This document shows, piece after piece, positions 40,085 through 47,736 of a stretch of DNA of 64,000 nucleotides. The stretch is from Candidatus Anderseniibacteriota bacterium (GTDB lineage Bacteria > Patescibacteria > Andersenbacteria > UBA10190), in the NCBI GenBank assembly GCA_021414205.1, contig JAIOOW010000003.1, positions 310,001 through 374,000 of the forward strand. Reading direction: 5' to 3'. The notes beneath the pieces were generated by a model. The model searched no databases, was not told the origin of the DNA, and saw only the letters and a list, made by a program, of their open reading frames with translations. A program made the translations under genes and the position numbers. Numbering within the stretch: position 1 is the first letter of the stretch; every line of letters starts with the position of its first letter.

Positions 40085-40684
40085 ATGCATATTATTCACA
40101 CAACAGACGTATCTTCCGCAGTTCAATATATTCGTGATGGGCGAATAGTCGCCTTCCCTACCGGAACGTCGTACGGCCTAGCTGTAGACGCGTTACAGGG
40201 GCATGCCCTCCAGCGTTTGCGCAATGCAAAAAGGCGTCCTGAGGAAAAGACGTTTACGATTTTTCTAGATGAAAGCTTATGGGATCAATATTTAGATATA
40301 ACCCAAGCAGAAAAAAACATGTTACATCGATATGCAAATACGGCGCTTACGTTATTAGTGAAACCAAAAGAGTCACTGATGCATTTGGCGCAAGATGAAT
40401 TGATTGGCCTACGCGTGATTGATCATCTCATGATGGCTGAGCTCGCGGAGAAAGCGGGTGTTCCTCTTACTGCAACGAGCGCTAATGTGTCGGGACAAGA
40501 TGCCTGCTATAACGAAGAGTGTATAGAAAAATCCTTTCCCGGAAAAATTGGAACAACGTATGATTTGTCACTCGCGTGCATTTTAGATGGTGGTAGTTTG
40601 CGAAAAGGATTAGTAAGTACAATTGCGAAACTGGAAAACGGAAAGATTGTCATTGTGCGCCAAGGTGCGCTGATGCTGAGATAG
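40085..40684 (+). CDS. tsaC: Threonylcarbamoyl-AMP synthase (Sua5/YciO/YrdC)
   Basis: 199 residues. FPTGTSYGLAVDA, the KRRPEEK nucleotide-binding motif and PLTATSANVSG are diagnostic. It makes threonylcarbamoyl-AMP from Thr, bicarbonate and ATP for the t6A modification at position 37 of ANN-decoding tRNAs. The ATG at 40085 is chosen because the longer frame overlaps dacA. No strong SD. Confidence 0.93.
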   Translation: MHIIHTTDVSSAVQYIRDGRIVAFPTGTSYGLAVDALQGHALQRLRNAKRRPEEKTFTIFLDESLWDQYLDITQAEKNMLHRYANTALTLLVKPKESLMHLAQDELIGLRVIDHLMMAELAEKAGVPLTATSANVSGQDACYNEECIEKSFPGKIGTTYDLSLACILDGGSLRKGLVSTIAKLENGKIVIVRQGALMLR

Positions 40685-40685
40685 G

Positions 40686-41006
40686 CTATATCTTGTAGTT
40701 GCACTTCTTAATCGCATCTTCGAGTGACGCTTTTGCTTGCTGTATGCTTTGGATTTGATCTGCAGGCGCATTCTCTTTTTGGAGTGTTTGAATGTCCTGA
40801 TCCATTGCTGACAGCGTTGCAGGCAGCTGTGCAATATCTTCTGGTGTTGCATTGCATGGAAGCGGAGTGGCGATCGGTGATGGAGATGCTCCCCTATTTA
40901 CAGCTGTCTTGATTTGATTGGAGTACAAGTTAAATGCCACAGGAGCTGTTCCGATGAATGCAATAGCTGCGACAGCGATTCCGGCTACGATAGGGTGGAA
41001 TTTCAT
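40686..41006 (-). CDS. Small secreted or anchored protein, 106 aa
   Basis: An N-terminal hydrophobic stretch (about 6-25) serves as signal or anchor; a short Ser/Pro linker follows, then a helical domain with two Cys (one near 51, one near the end, likely paired) and QQAKASLEDAIKKC. Last gene of a three-gene membrane operon (42534 to 40686). Unrecognised. Confidence 0.6.
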   Translation of the reverse strand: MKFHPIVAGIAVAAIAFIGTAPVAFNLYSNQIKTAVNRGASPSPIATPLPCNATPEDIAQLPATLSAMDQDIQTLQKENAPADQIQSIQQAKASLEDAIKKCNYKI

Positions 41007-41008
41007 AG

Positions 41009-41974
41009 TTATTGAAGGCGTTTATTGATTATAAATGTACCATATCCGATGCCGATGAGCAGGAATCCTGATGCAATTAGCGCGAGCGGCCAGCCGACAA
41101 CATCGCTGAAGTATTCAGCAGTGAGTTTGAGGATATAGCCCATTAAATAGAGGCTGGCGATAACCAAGGTTGATCTGCTTTTTAAGAAAACGGAAAGCGC
41201 CATCATGCCGAAGCAAATACCCACAAACCCGATTTCCCATATGATGTTTACGCTCGGTTTATATCCGCCGAGTGCGAATGAGGCTCCTAAGAACATGAGC
41301 GAGCCTATCGAGTACAGCCAGGCTGTAAGAGTTGTAAAGCGTGAGCGCAAGCCATAGCCTAAGAGCAAATACGAAAACCCTAAGATCAAAAATCTGTATT
41401 CAAGCATTTCTACTGTATTTAGCGCTGATCCTTGCAAGAGCGAATGGGTTGCCGAAAAATACAACAAGCTGCCGAATGCAATGGAAAAGAATCGGAATAC
41501 TCCTTGCTTTGTGATGAATATTGATGCGACCGTTGCAATGAACATGATCCCATAGATGATGTCGGAATAGCTGATAATATTCGAGTTGTACGCATATTCA
41601 TGTAAAGTGATGTAGATTCCAAGGGGCGTAAGGAAATTGAATATGAGATAAAATGCGAACGCTACTCCGGTGAGATTCTTTGTGCGTGAAATAAGGTGCG
41701 CCGTTATGTATGATGTGATACCGCACCCGAGCGTCACAAGAATACGGGCAAGGGTATTGAGTGCTCCCCACTGCTGGTGGACGAACAATACTAAGCCGAT
41801 AAAAATAATAAGTCCGCCGATTGCGTAGAGGATTGTAATAAGGGATAGCGATTTGCGCCCTGGTTGGCGAATTTCTCCCATTCCCCTGTCGAATGCCGAT
41901 AGCACTTCTTCGCGAGTAATTTTTTTTGCGGCTGAGCTCTCGGTAATTGCGGTAAGAAGGTCTTCTTTGTTCAT
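41009..41974 (-). CDS. Polytopic membrane protein, 321 aa, unknown
   Basis: A charged N-terminal helical region (about 1-45, ITREEVLSAFDRGM) precedes nine or ten helices. The layout, with a short cytoplasmic start and many paired helices, recalls DUF2157-type proteins, but I cannot confirm this. Two bases separate it from the gene that follows and 8 from the gene before, so all three are translated together. Confidence 0.65.
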   Translation of the reverse strand: MNKEDLLTAITESSAAKKITREEVLSAFDRGMGEIRQPGRKSLSLITILYAIGGLIIFIGLVLFVHQQWGALNTLARILVTLGCGITSYITAHLISRTKNLTGVAFAFYLIFNFLTPLGIYITLHEYAYNSNIISYSDIIYGIMFIATVASIFITKQGVFRFFSIAFGSLLYFSATHSLLQGSALNTVEMLEYRFLILGFSYLLLGYGLRSRFTTLTAWLYSIGSLMFLGASFALGGYKPSVNIIWEIGFVGICFGMMALSVFLKSRSTLVIASLYLMGYILKLTAEYFSDVVGWPLALIASGFLLIGIGYGTFIINKRLQ

Positions 41975-41982
41975 AGGTGCTT

Positions 41983-42534
41983 CTACTTAGCTACCCAAGC
42001 AACGAATGAAAACGGCAAATCGTTCCCCTTGGTAATAATTGTAACTTTTTTACTTGCTGTGTTTTTAGAAAGGTATGCGCTTGCGCGATCATTTTGTCCT
42101 TCAAAGTAGAATGGGAACATTCCGCCGGAGGACGTGCCATACGTAAAAGTAAATCCGTCTGGGGATATGGAATCATCAGAGAGTGTGCGCTTTGCGATAT
42201 CGTCAAACGAAATTTCTTCGTTGGTATCAGTTGCGGTGTGATGAATGAAAAATCGCGGTAGCCCTTGCCCCTGATACGGGTACGGCGCGTTGTCTAGCTT
42301 TGTTGATACGGTAATGGTCGAGTCGGTAATACGTCCCTTTTTAATGCTGTATGAATGTTGTATTTGCTGCCCGTTTTCAATTTGTACTGCAGTCGGGTAC
42401 TGGCCGAGTGCATATACGAAGTCTGTTTGAGGGTGGATAGACTGCCCAGGAATAATGATGGCGAGCGCAATACCGATAACCATGAGAACAGGGATGGAAA
42501 GTCCCACAATAAGGGATATCGATGAAGGCTTCAT
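41983..42534 (-). CDS. Membrane-anchored protein, 183 aa, unknown
   Basis: One N-terminal helix (about 8-28), then an extracytoplasmic beta-rich domain with Tyr/Gly-rich stretches (PYPYQGQGLPRFF, SSGGMFPFYFEGQ). No Cys, no catalytic motif. First gene of the three-gene operon; TACAAT (42544-42549, minus) lies 9 nt before its ATG. Confidence 0.6.
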   Translation of the reverse strand: MKPSSISLIVGLSIPVLMVIGIALAIIIPGQSIHPQTDFVYALGQYPTAVQIENGQQIQHSYSIKKGRITDSTITVSTKLDNAPYPYQGQGLPRFFIHHTATDTNEEISFDDIAKRTLSDDSISPDGFTFTYGTSSGGMFPFYFEGQNDRASAYLSKNTASKKVTIITKGNDLPFSFVAWVAK

Positions 42535-42552
42535 ATTCCCTTCATTGTATAT

Positions 42553-43800
42553 CTAAAATTCAGATGTGTCACGAGGCAAAAAGAGCCCGATAATCCATTC
42601 AAATAGCACTTGAATGCGATTTCCCCAGCCAAACATGCTCTCTAAAAATACGATTCTGCGTAGGAGCCATGCGAGGAAACCCGTTGTAATGAAATCGCCT
42701 TTTTCATAAATTGCATATCCGTTTCCGATTGGGATAATATCGCCCTTATGTTTATATTCTTTCTTGTGAAGAGGTTTTTTAGATATATGCGCAATGATAT
42801 TTTTTGAAACCAGTTCAGCAGCCTGCACGGCAGCTTGCGCCAACGGCGGATATGAATACTGCTTGTCGGTAATGGACGCGCAATCCCCGATGCCGAATAT
42901 TTCCGGATAGGCTGGTGTTTGGAATGTTGGAGATAGCAGTAAAAGCCCTCTTTCGGTGAGCATATTTTTTGGTAAAAGTGATTGCAGGACACTTTCGGTT
43001 CCCGCTGTCCAAAATACGCTGTTGCTTGCGATTGATTTTCCTGAAGCTAAGGACACGCCGTTTTTGGTAACCTCTACAACGCGTTCTCGCAACAATGTTT
43101 TTACCCCTAGTTTATAGAGGTGTTTTTTTGCTTCAAATGACGCCCGAGGTGATAGCTGCTCTAAGAGCCGAGTTCCTGCATGGACAATAGATACTTGCGA
43201 CAAACTGATTGGCACATCGCCATAAAATTGCCTCATCTCGTGCTGGATTAAGTCCGATACTTGGCCCGCAAGCTCTGTCCCCGTTGCTCCGCCGCCTACA
43301 ATAACGAAATTGAGGTATGATAGCATCGCTTCTTTGTTTTTCTTGTCGTGCATTTCTGATGCCATTTCAAATGACTTGATGATGCGGTTTCGGATGGAAA
43401 CGGCTCCCGGAAGCCACTTGAGGGCAAGCGCATATTTTTCAGCTCCCGGGGTGCCGAAAAATCCTTGCTCGACTCCCAATGCAATTACTAGGATATCGTA
43501 TGAATGGTCGCCGGTGCTTGTGTGTACGATTTTCGCTTTCGGATCGATGCCGGTAATATCTGCCTGGTGAAAATCTTTCCCGCAACAGGTCAGGATTTCT
43601 CGCAATGGCTGTACTACGTGCTCCCGATCAACGGCTCCTGTTGCAACTTCGTGCAGCATTGGAGAATACGTAAAGTAGTTGGTTTTGCTGATTAATTCAA
43701 TCCTTATATTATGAATATTCGCCGGATGAATCAGCTTATGAAGGCGTTGGTATGTAGATATACCACCGAATCCCCCTCCTAATATAAGTATTTTCTTCAT
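42553..43800 (-). CDS. ndh: Type II NADH dehydrogenase
   Basis: 415 residues. FAD motif ILGGGFGGIS at the start, LVIALGV, NAD motif IVGGGATGTELAG and the C-terminal IFGIGDCASI, YPPLAQAAVQAAE. The last 60 residues contain a hydrophobic or amphipathic region that places it on the membrane. It oxidises NADH and reduces quinone without pumping protons. Follows xseB by 6 bases in the tspO-xseA-xseB-ndh operon. No cytochrome or quinol oxidase gene is in the window, so its electron acceptor is unknown. Confidence 0.9.
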   Translation of the reverse strand: MKKILILGGGFGGISTYQRLHKLIHPANIHNIRIELISKTNYFTYSPMLHEVATGAVDREHVVQPLREILTCCGKDFHQADITGIDPKAKIVHTSTGDHSYDILVIALGVEQGFFGTPGAEKYALALKWLPGAVSIRNRIIKSFEMASEMHDKKNKEAMLSYLNFVIVGGGATGTELAGQVSDLIQHEMRQFYGDVPISLSQVSIVHAGTRLLEQLSPRASFEAKKHLYKLGVKTLLRERVVEVTKNGVSLASGKSIASNSVFWTAGTESVLQSLLPKNMLTERGLLLLSPTFQTPAYPEIFGIGDCASITDKQYSYPPLAQAAVQAAELVSKNIIAHISKKPLHKKEYKHKGDIIPIGNGYAIYEKGDFITTGFLAWLLRRIVFLESMFGWGNRIQVLFEWIIGLFLPRDTSEF

Positions 43801-43806
43801 TGCTGA

Positions 43807-44004
43807 TTATGTATATGTTTTTTCGATTTCCTGAACCGTATTTTCAATCTCTTGAAGCCTCTCTTGCAGTTTCTTGGCAAGTTTTAATCCCTGTTCAAAC
43901 TTCGGCAAGTCTTTTTCCAGATCGAGCTCTCGTGATTCAAAATCTTTCACGATACCTTCAAGTTCGCTATATCCTTTGGTAAAATCAAATTTCTTTTCAG
44001 TCAT
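43807..44004 (-). CDS. xseB: Exodeoxyribonuclease VII small subunit
   Basis: 65 residues, the family size. FDFTKGYSELEGIVKDFES, the long helix QGLKLAKKLQERLQE and the EI-x-x-T ending identify XseB, which binds several copies around XseA in the enzyme that degrades single-stranded DNA to oligonucleotides. It follows xseA by 12 bases. Confidence 0.93.
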   Translation of the reverse strand: MTEKKFDFTKGYSELEGIVKDFESRELDLEKDLPKFEQGLKLAKKLQERLQEIENTVQEIEKTYT

Positions 44005-44016
44005 AGCGCAAGTTTA

Positions 44017-45192
44017 TCACGAGCCTATCTTCTGGACAACGGAAGAAATAGACCCGTCTGCAAGTGTGGTAGTAAGCTCCTCGCCTTCTGAAATATTAGC
44101 AGCATGCTTTAGAATGTTTCCAGAACTGTTTCGCGTAATGCTGAATCCGCGTGCAAGTACTTGTTGGGGCGATAGAGCTGTAAGAACGCGCTTCATGCCG
44201 TCTATCTTTTGGTGAGATGAAGCAACGCTGTCTTTCACTCGTGCAGATACAGATCGAATCCGGTCAATTAACTGCTCTATGTTTCGCGTTGCCTGGTGCA
44301 ATCGATTGCTCATCGCATGAATTGCTGAGCGAACATTGTTTTGATTGTTTTGCAGCTGGTTTGCGAGCGATGAAGAAATTGCCAGCTTCATGCGAGTAAT
44401 ATCGGCGAGGATTTCGTCTCGGCTTCGGACTACGAGTTCTGCCGCATTGCTCGGAGTTGATGCGCGAATGTCGGCCGCCAGTTCTGCTAAGCTTACATCG
44501 CGTTCGTGCCCGATGCCGACTATCGTAGGAGTTCTAGATCCTGCCACGGCGCGTACGACGTGCTCGTCATTAAACGCCATTAAATCTTCTAAGCTCCCGC
44601 CACCCCTTACCAGCACAATCGCATCGAGATTTTCAAGTTCTGTATTTGCCGTTTCAAGCGCAGATATGATTTGCCTCGGTGCATCATCTCCTTGTACTTG
44701 GGTATGGATAAAAGATATGTGCAATCCGCCCAGCCTTCCTTGCAATACTTTTAAGAAATCTTTATATGCGGCAGCTTCTCTTGATGTGATGAGCGCAATA
44801 TGTTGAGGAAATTTTGGAAGCGCGCGTTTACGCTCTGGAGCGAATAATCCTTCTTGTGCTAATTTTTTCTGTAATAATTCAAATGCTCTTTTTAGTGATC
44901 CTTCGCCTGCTGGCTTTACGGATTGCACCACAAAACTTAAAAATCCTTTTTCGCGCAGATTGGGCTTTCCTGTAACGCGCACCAGCATGCCGTCTTCTAA
45001 TGCAACGCGTAGCTGCCATACGGTCATGAAGCATTTTAGCACGCTTTTTTCGTCTTTAATGTCGAATGTGACCCATTTATTGTGAATCACGTTGAAGCCG
45101 GACACTTCTCCTTCCACCACTAAATCTCCAAGAGAATCCAAGGCAATATTAATTGCCTCCACGCATTGGCTTACGGATAATACGATTTCCAT
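44017..45192 (-). CDS. xseA: Exodeoxyribonuclease VII large subunit
   Basis: 391 residues. An N-terminal OB-fold (about 1-95), the catalytic core with ALITSREAAAYKDFL, IVLVRGGGSLEDLMAFNDE and VVGIGHERDVSLAELAADIRASTPSNAAE, then a long coiled coil that carries XseB. The motifs needed for activity are complete. It begins 7 bases after tspO. Confidence 0.96.
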   Translation of the reverse strand: MEIVLSVSQCVEAINIALDSLGDLVVEGEVSGFNVIHNKWVTFDIKDEKSVLKCFMTVWQLRVALEDGMLVRVTGKPNLREKGFLSFVVQSVKPAGEGSLKRAFELLQKKLAQEGLFAPERKRALPKFPQHIALITSREAAAYKDFLKVLQGRLGGLHISFIHTQVQGDDAPRQIISALETANTELENLDAIVLVRGGGSLEDLMAFNDEHVVRAVAGSRTPTIVGIGHERDVSLAELAADIRASTPSNAAELVVRSRDEILADITRMKLAISSSLANQLQNNQNNVRSAIHAMSNRLHQATRNIEQLIDRIRSVSARVKDSVASSHQKIDGMKRVLTALSPQQVLARGFSITRNSSGNILKHAANISEGEELTTTLADGSISSVVQKIGS

Positions 45193-45199
45193 CTATACA

Positions 45200-45811
45200 C
45201 TATCTCTCAGATTGCGGGCATTGTGCAAATTGGCATTGTGGGCCGGTGCGGCCGACATACGATCCATCCGGACACAGCATGGCTTCTTGAGTACAGATGC
45301 CTGCGCCGTATCCTATAGACTGTTTATTTAATTGCCACACAGAAAAATTTAAATATCCTGCAAATGTTACCCAGAGAATATATGGGGCAAGTAAATATGC
45401 TGCTGTTTTATTGATTGGTTTAAATACGTATATAGTCAGTGCGATAAAAATCCACATTGCTAGTAAGTTCAAGAATGCCAGCGCAGGGTTATGAAGCCCG
45501 AAAAAGATAATCGACCACATGGTATTGAGGAGCAATTGCGCAACGAATATCCATAGCGCAAACTCGATCACTTTCCGCTTCTTTTTCTGTTTTGTTTTGC
45601 GATATTGTTCCCAGATAAGAAATACAGCAATGCCCATCAGTGCGTATAATAACGTCCACACTGGTCCAAATACCCAGCTTGGCGGATTCAGCATTGGCTT
45701 TGTAAGCGTTGCATACCAGTTTGTAATTTCGGGTGCTGTAAAGATCGAACCAAGCGCTCCTGCAATTTCGCAAGCTACTATAAAGAATATCGCTCTCCCC
45801 CATGTGTTCAT
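45200..45811 (-). CDS. tspO: TspO/MBR protein with Cys-rich C-terminal tail
   Basis: 203 residues. Residues 1-168 are a five-helix TspO with the hallmark LTKPMLNPPSWVFGPVW (WxPP-like loop) and WxxLNxW-type end (NFSVWQLN). TspO binds porphyrins and sterols and may transport or degrade tetrapyrroles. The extra 35 residues contain four Cys in the pattern CTQEAMLCPDGSYVGRTGP then C...C, a motif otherwise found in secreted proteins. TATACT (45818-45823, minus) ends 6 nt before the ATG. Heads the exoVII-ndh operon. Confidence 0.9.
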   Translation of the reverse strand: MNTWGRAIFFIVACEIAGALGSIFTAPEITNWYATLTKPMLNPPSWVFGPVWTLLYALMGIAVFLIWEQYRKTKQKKKRKVIEFALWIFVAQLLLNTMWSIIFFGLHNPALAFLNLLAMWIFIALTIYVFKPINKTAAYLLAPYILWVTFAGYLNFSVWQLNKQSIGYGAGICTQEAMLCPDGSYVGRTGPQCQFAQCPQSER

Positions 45812-45823
45812 ATGGGAAGTATA
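45812..45823 (-). promoter_or_regulatory. Predicted leaderless -10 of tspO
   Basis: TGC-TATACT (extended -10) at 45818-45823 (minus), 6-nt gap to the ATG. Confidence 0.55.
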
Positions 45824-45846
45824 GCATCTTTTATATGGAGTATGAA

Positions 45847-46449
45847 TTATTTTTTAAGAGGCGGAGTATGGATTGGCGTTATGGTTGCCGTAGGGTGTGG
45901 CGGAGGTGGGGGTGGCGGAGGTGTTGTAGATGGGGTTGGATTTGGAGTTGTGCTTGGCGATGGAGAAAATAACACTGTCGTGCAATCTTTTAATTTATTT
46001 TGCAGCGTAACTATTTGGTAATTCGCATCATGGATCTTTATCGAAATACCATTCATTTTATTTTCAAGACTGCTTAGTTGTGTATTGAGATCTTTTTGCT
46101 CGTTTTTGAGGATTGTAAGTTTTTTAGCGTCTTTTTGTTTTGTAGCTTCATTTTCCACGACAGTAAGTCGATTTTTGATATCAACAGATTCTCTCGATAA
46201 CTCCTCCTCTTGACTAGTAAGATCATTGATCTGTGTTTGAAGTAACCGTATTTGTTTTTCTATAGAAGCACGTTCTGCTACTGAGAGTGTGCATTTTTGA
46301 AAAGGGGTTGCGCTGGGGCTTGGAGAGCTGCCAGTATATGTTTTTGCGCCAAGTCTATCGCTAAAGATTCCTATAAGGACTAAAGCAATGATTACGACAG
46401 CGCTTCCTGCAAGCACGATGCTCCTATTTGCTAATATACTTTTCTTCAT
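45847..46449 (-). CDS. Membrane-anchored coiled-coil protein with Pro-rich tail
   Basis: 200 residues from the ATG at 46447-46449; the longer frame runs into the tRNA. One helix (about 11-32), a Ser/Pro linker, a Cys, then about 95 residues of heptad coiled coil (SIEKQIRLLQTQINDL..., LSSLENKMNGIS), a second Cys and a Thr/Pro tail with eight Pro in a row. The two Cys flank the coil and may pair. Resembles FtsB- or envelope-spanning rods in layout only. TATACT (46457-46462, minus) is 7 nt upstream. Confidence 0.65.
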   Translation of the reverse strand: MKKSILANRSIVLAGSAVVIIALVLIGIFSDRLGAKTYTGSSPSPSATPFQKCTLSVAERASIEKQIRLLQTQINDLTSQEEELSRESVDIKNRLTVVENEATKQKDAKKLTILKNEQKDLNTQLSSLENKMNGISIKIHDANYQIVTLQNKLKDCTTVLFSPSPSTTPNPTPSTTPPPPPPPPHPTATITPIHTPPLKK

Positions 46450-46462
46450 GAAGAAAAGTATA
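46450..46462 (-). promoter_or_regulatory. Predicted leaderless -10 of the coiled-coil gene
   Basis: TGC-TATACT at 46457-46462 (minus), 7-nt gap to the ATG. Confidence 0.5.
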
Positions 46463-46480
46463 GCACGAATTTTATAAGTG

Positions 46481-46551
46481 TTCCCGGGCATGGATTCGAA
46501 CCATGATTCAGAGATCCAAAGTCTCTTGTCCTGCCTTTAGACGACCCGGGA
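46481..46551 (-). tRNA. tRNA-Gln (anticodon TTG)
   Basis: Minus strand: acceptor TCCCGGG/CCCGGGA, anticodon stem AGAGA/TCTCT with loop CTTTGGA, T-arm CATGGTTCGAATCCATG. Reads CAA. Clearly related to the CTG isoacceptor at 21700. Confidence 0.95.
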
Positions 46552-46683
46552 GTGATGTTGATACTAATGAATTATTTGATTTTCGGCAAGAAAAGGCTAT
46601 GTCGCCTGATATTGACTTTTCCTTATCTTTTCATCAAGATGGCAGTACACAAACGCGGATCGTACTTTTACAGGGAGGCTATA

Positions 46684-47127
46684 ATGGCAAAAGATATTCA
46701 TGAATGGGTACGGAAGGTTGATGATAGTCGCTTGGCAGCAATTGAGCTTGTATTGCGGTTACAGGGCGAAGGGGTGATCGTGGGGTTGAATCGGAGACTA
46801 GGGAGGGTCTCAAATGTAATTCCATTTACTGCAATGTTTTTGCACGGAGTGGAAGCTGAAACGAATATTTTTTTCCAACTTTTGGACTGGCAGACAGATT
46901 CGGATGTAGTTATTACGAACATAACAACGTTGCCAGATTTGAAGCGAGGCTATGGATTCGGATCTATTGCTGTTCAAAAATTGATTTGTTGGGCACGAGA
47001 AAATAATCTTCATGAAATTCGCGCGACGCAAGTCGGAGATCGTAACAGTCAGCGATTTTGGGAAAAGAACGGATTTATTCGATGCTCGGATCCGAATCCG
47101 TGCGGAGATTACGTGTATCGATGGTAG
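46684..47127 (+). CDS. GNAT-family N-acetyltransferase
   Basis: 147 residues; GGGAGG just ahead of the ATG at 46684 fixes the start. The acetyl-CoA-binding motif appears as LPDLKRGYGFGSIAVQKL (R-G-x-G-x-G variant), followed by a beta strand and NSQRFWEKNGF, the usual GNAT ending. Substrate unknown. TTGACT (46612-46617) with CAAGAT 17 nt later is a weak promoter; a strong terminator follows, so it is a single-gene unit. Confidence 0.85.
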   Translation: MAKDIHEWVRKVDDSRLAAIELVLRLQGEGVIVGLNRRLGRVSNVIPFTAMFLHGVEAETNIFFQLLDWQTDSDVVITNITTLPDLKRGYGFGSIAVQKLICWARENNLHEIRATQVGDRNSQRFWEKNGFIRCSDPNPCGDYVYRW

Positions 47128-47128
47128 T

Positions 47129-47158
47129 GCCGACGCAGGAAACTGAGGTCGGCTTTTT
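47129..47158 (+). terminator. Terminator of the GNAT gene
   Basis: GCCGAC (47129-47134) pairs with GTCGGC (47148-47153), then TTTTT. Confidence 0.85.
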
Positions 47159-47166
47159 ATTTGCAA

Positions 47167-47194
47167 GAAAAAACCGCCATTGCGCTGTGGCGGT
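47167..47194 (-). terminator. Terminator of the FHA gene
   Basis: ACCGCC (47173-47178) pairs with GGCGGT (47189-47194); on the minus strand six T follow. Confidence 0.8.
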
Positions 47195-47226
47195 CAGGTT
47201 GTGATAGGCGCTTGAATGATAATGGA

Positions 47227-47655
47227 TCACCTTTTTTTGACGGAAATTTGCAGCAGGCCGACGATGAACACGGATTCGCTGGGAACCGCCACCACCTCGT
47301 AAGGCACAATTTGCTTATCATTGAGAATGGTTCCGTTGGTTGATCCGATATCTTGTATCGTTAGTGTCCCGTCTCTTCGCAATTCTAACGCGAAGTGAAA
47401 TTTCGAAACTGATTTATCTGCCATGCCCTCATCTTCTCTCCCGAACATCCATGCGCCTGGATTGGATAGCGGAAGTTCCGTCACTAGCGATGACGGATGA
47501 AGTATTGATAGTGTGTATGTAGCGGGTTGGTACTTCTCAGAATCGGGGAATCGTTCCAGGAAACTCGCCCTCCCTGCTTCGATATGTTCCCGCATACCTA
47601 CTTTCTGAGGAAGGATAGTTGAGAGAATGGGAAGGGTTTTTTGGAGATCAAGCAT
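47227..47655 (-). CDS. FHA-domain protein
   Basis: 142 residues. The C-terminal 80 form an FHA domain with GRED (near 72), DKSVSKFHFAL (Ser and His that contact phosphothreonine) and DIGSTNGTILN. The N-terminal 60 residues are helical and unassigned. FHA domains read Ser/Thr phosphorylation; no kinase is seen in the window. Stand-alone unit with a TTGACA promoter, hairpin-led leader, AAAGGAT before the ATG and its own terminator. Confidence 0.9.
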   Translation of the reverse strand: MLDLQKTLPILSTILPQKVGMREHIEAGRASFLERFPDSEKYQPATYTLSILHPSSLVTELPLSNPGAWMFGREDEGMADKSVSKFHFALELRRDGTLTIQDIGSTNGTILNDKQIVPYEVVAVPSESVFIVGLLQISVKKR

Positions 47656-47682
47656 AGCCAGATCCTTTCAAGGTTTGAACGT

Positions 47683-47733
47683 GCACGAAAAAACAGCGTG
47701 CTTCATATATAGCATATTTTATTTACTTGTCAA
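47683..47733 (-). promoter_or_regulatory. Promoter with 5'-end hairpin, FHA gene
   Basis: Minus strand: TTGACA (47728-47733), 16 nt, TATATA (47706-47711). GCACG/CGTGC (47683-47701) forms a hairpin directly at the expected start site. The -35 begins just before the dnaX stop. Confidence 0.65.
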
Positions 47734-47736
47734 GTA

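Noticed and set aside
46450..46491. Longer start for the coiled-coil protein at 46491
   Set aside because: It would translate through the 3' end of the tRNA-Gln gene; the ATG at 46449 has a -10 at the usual distance.
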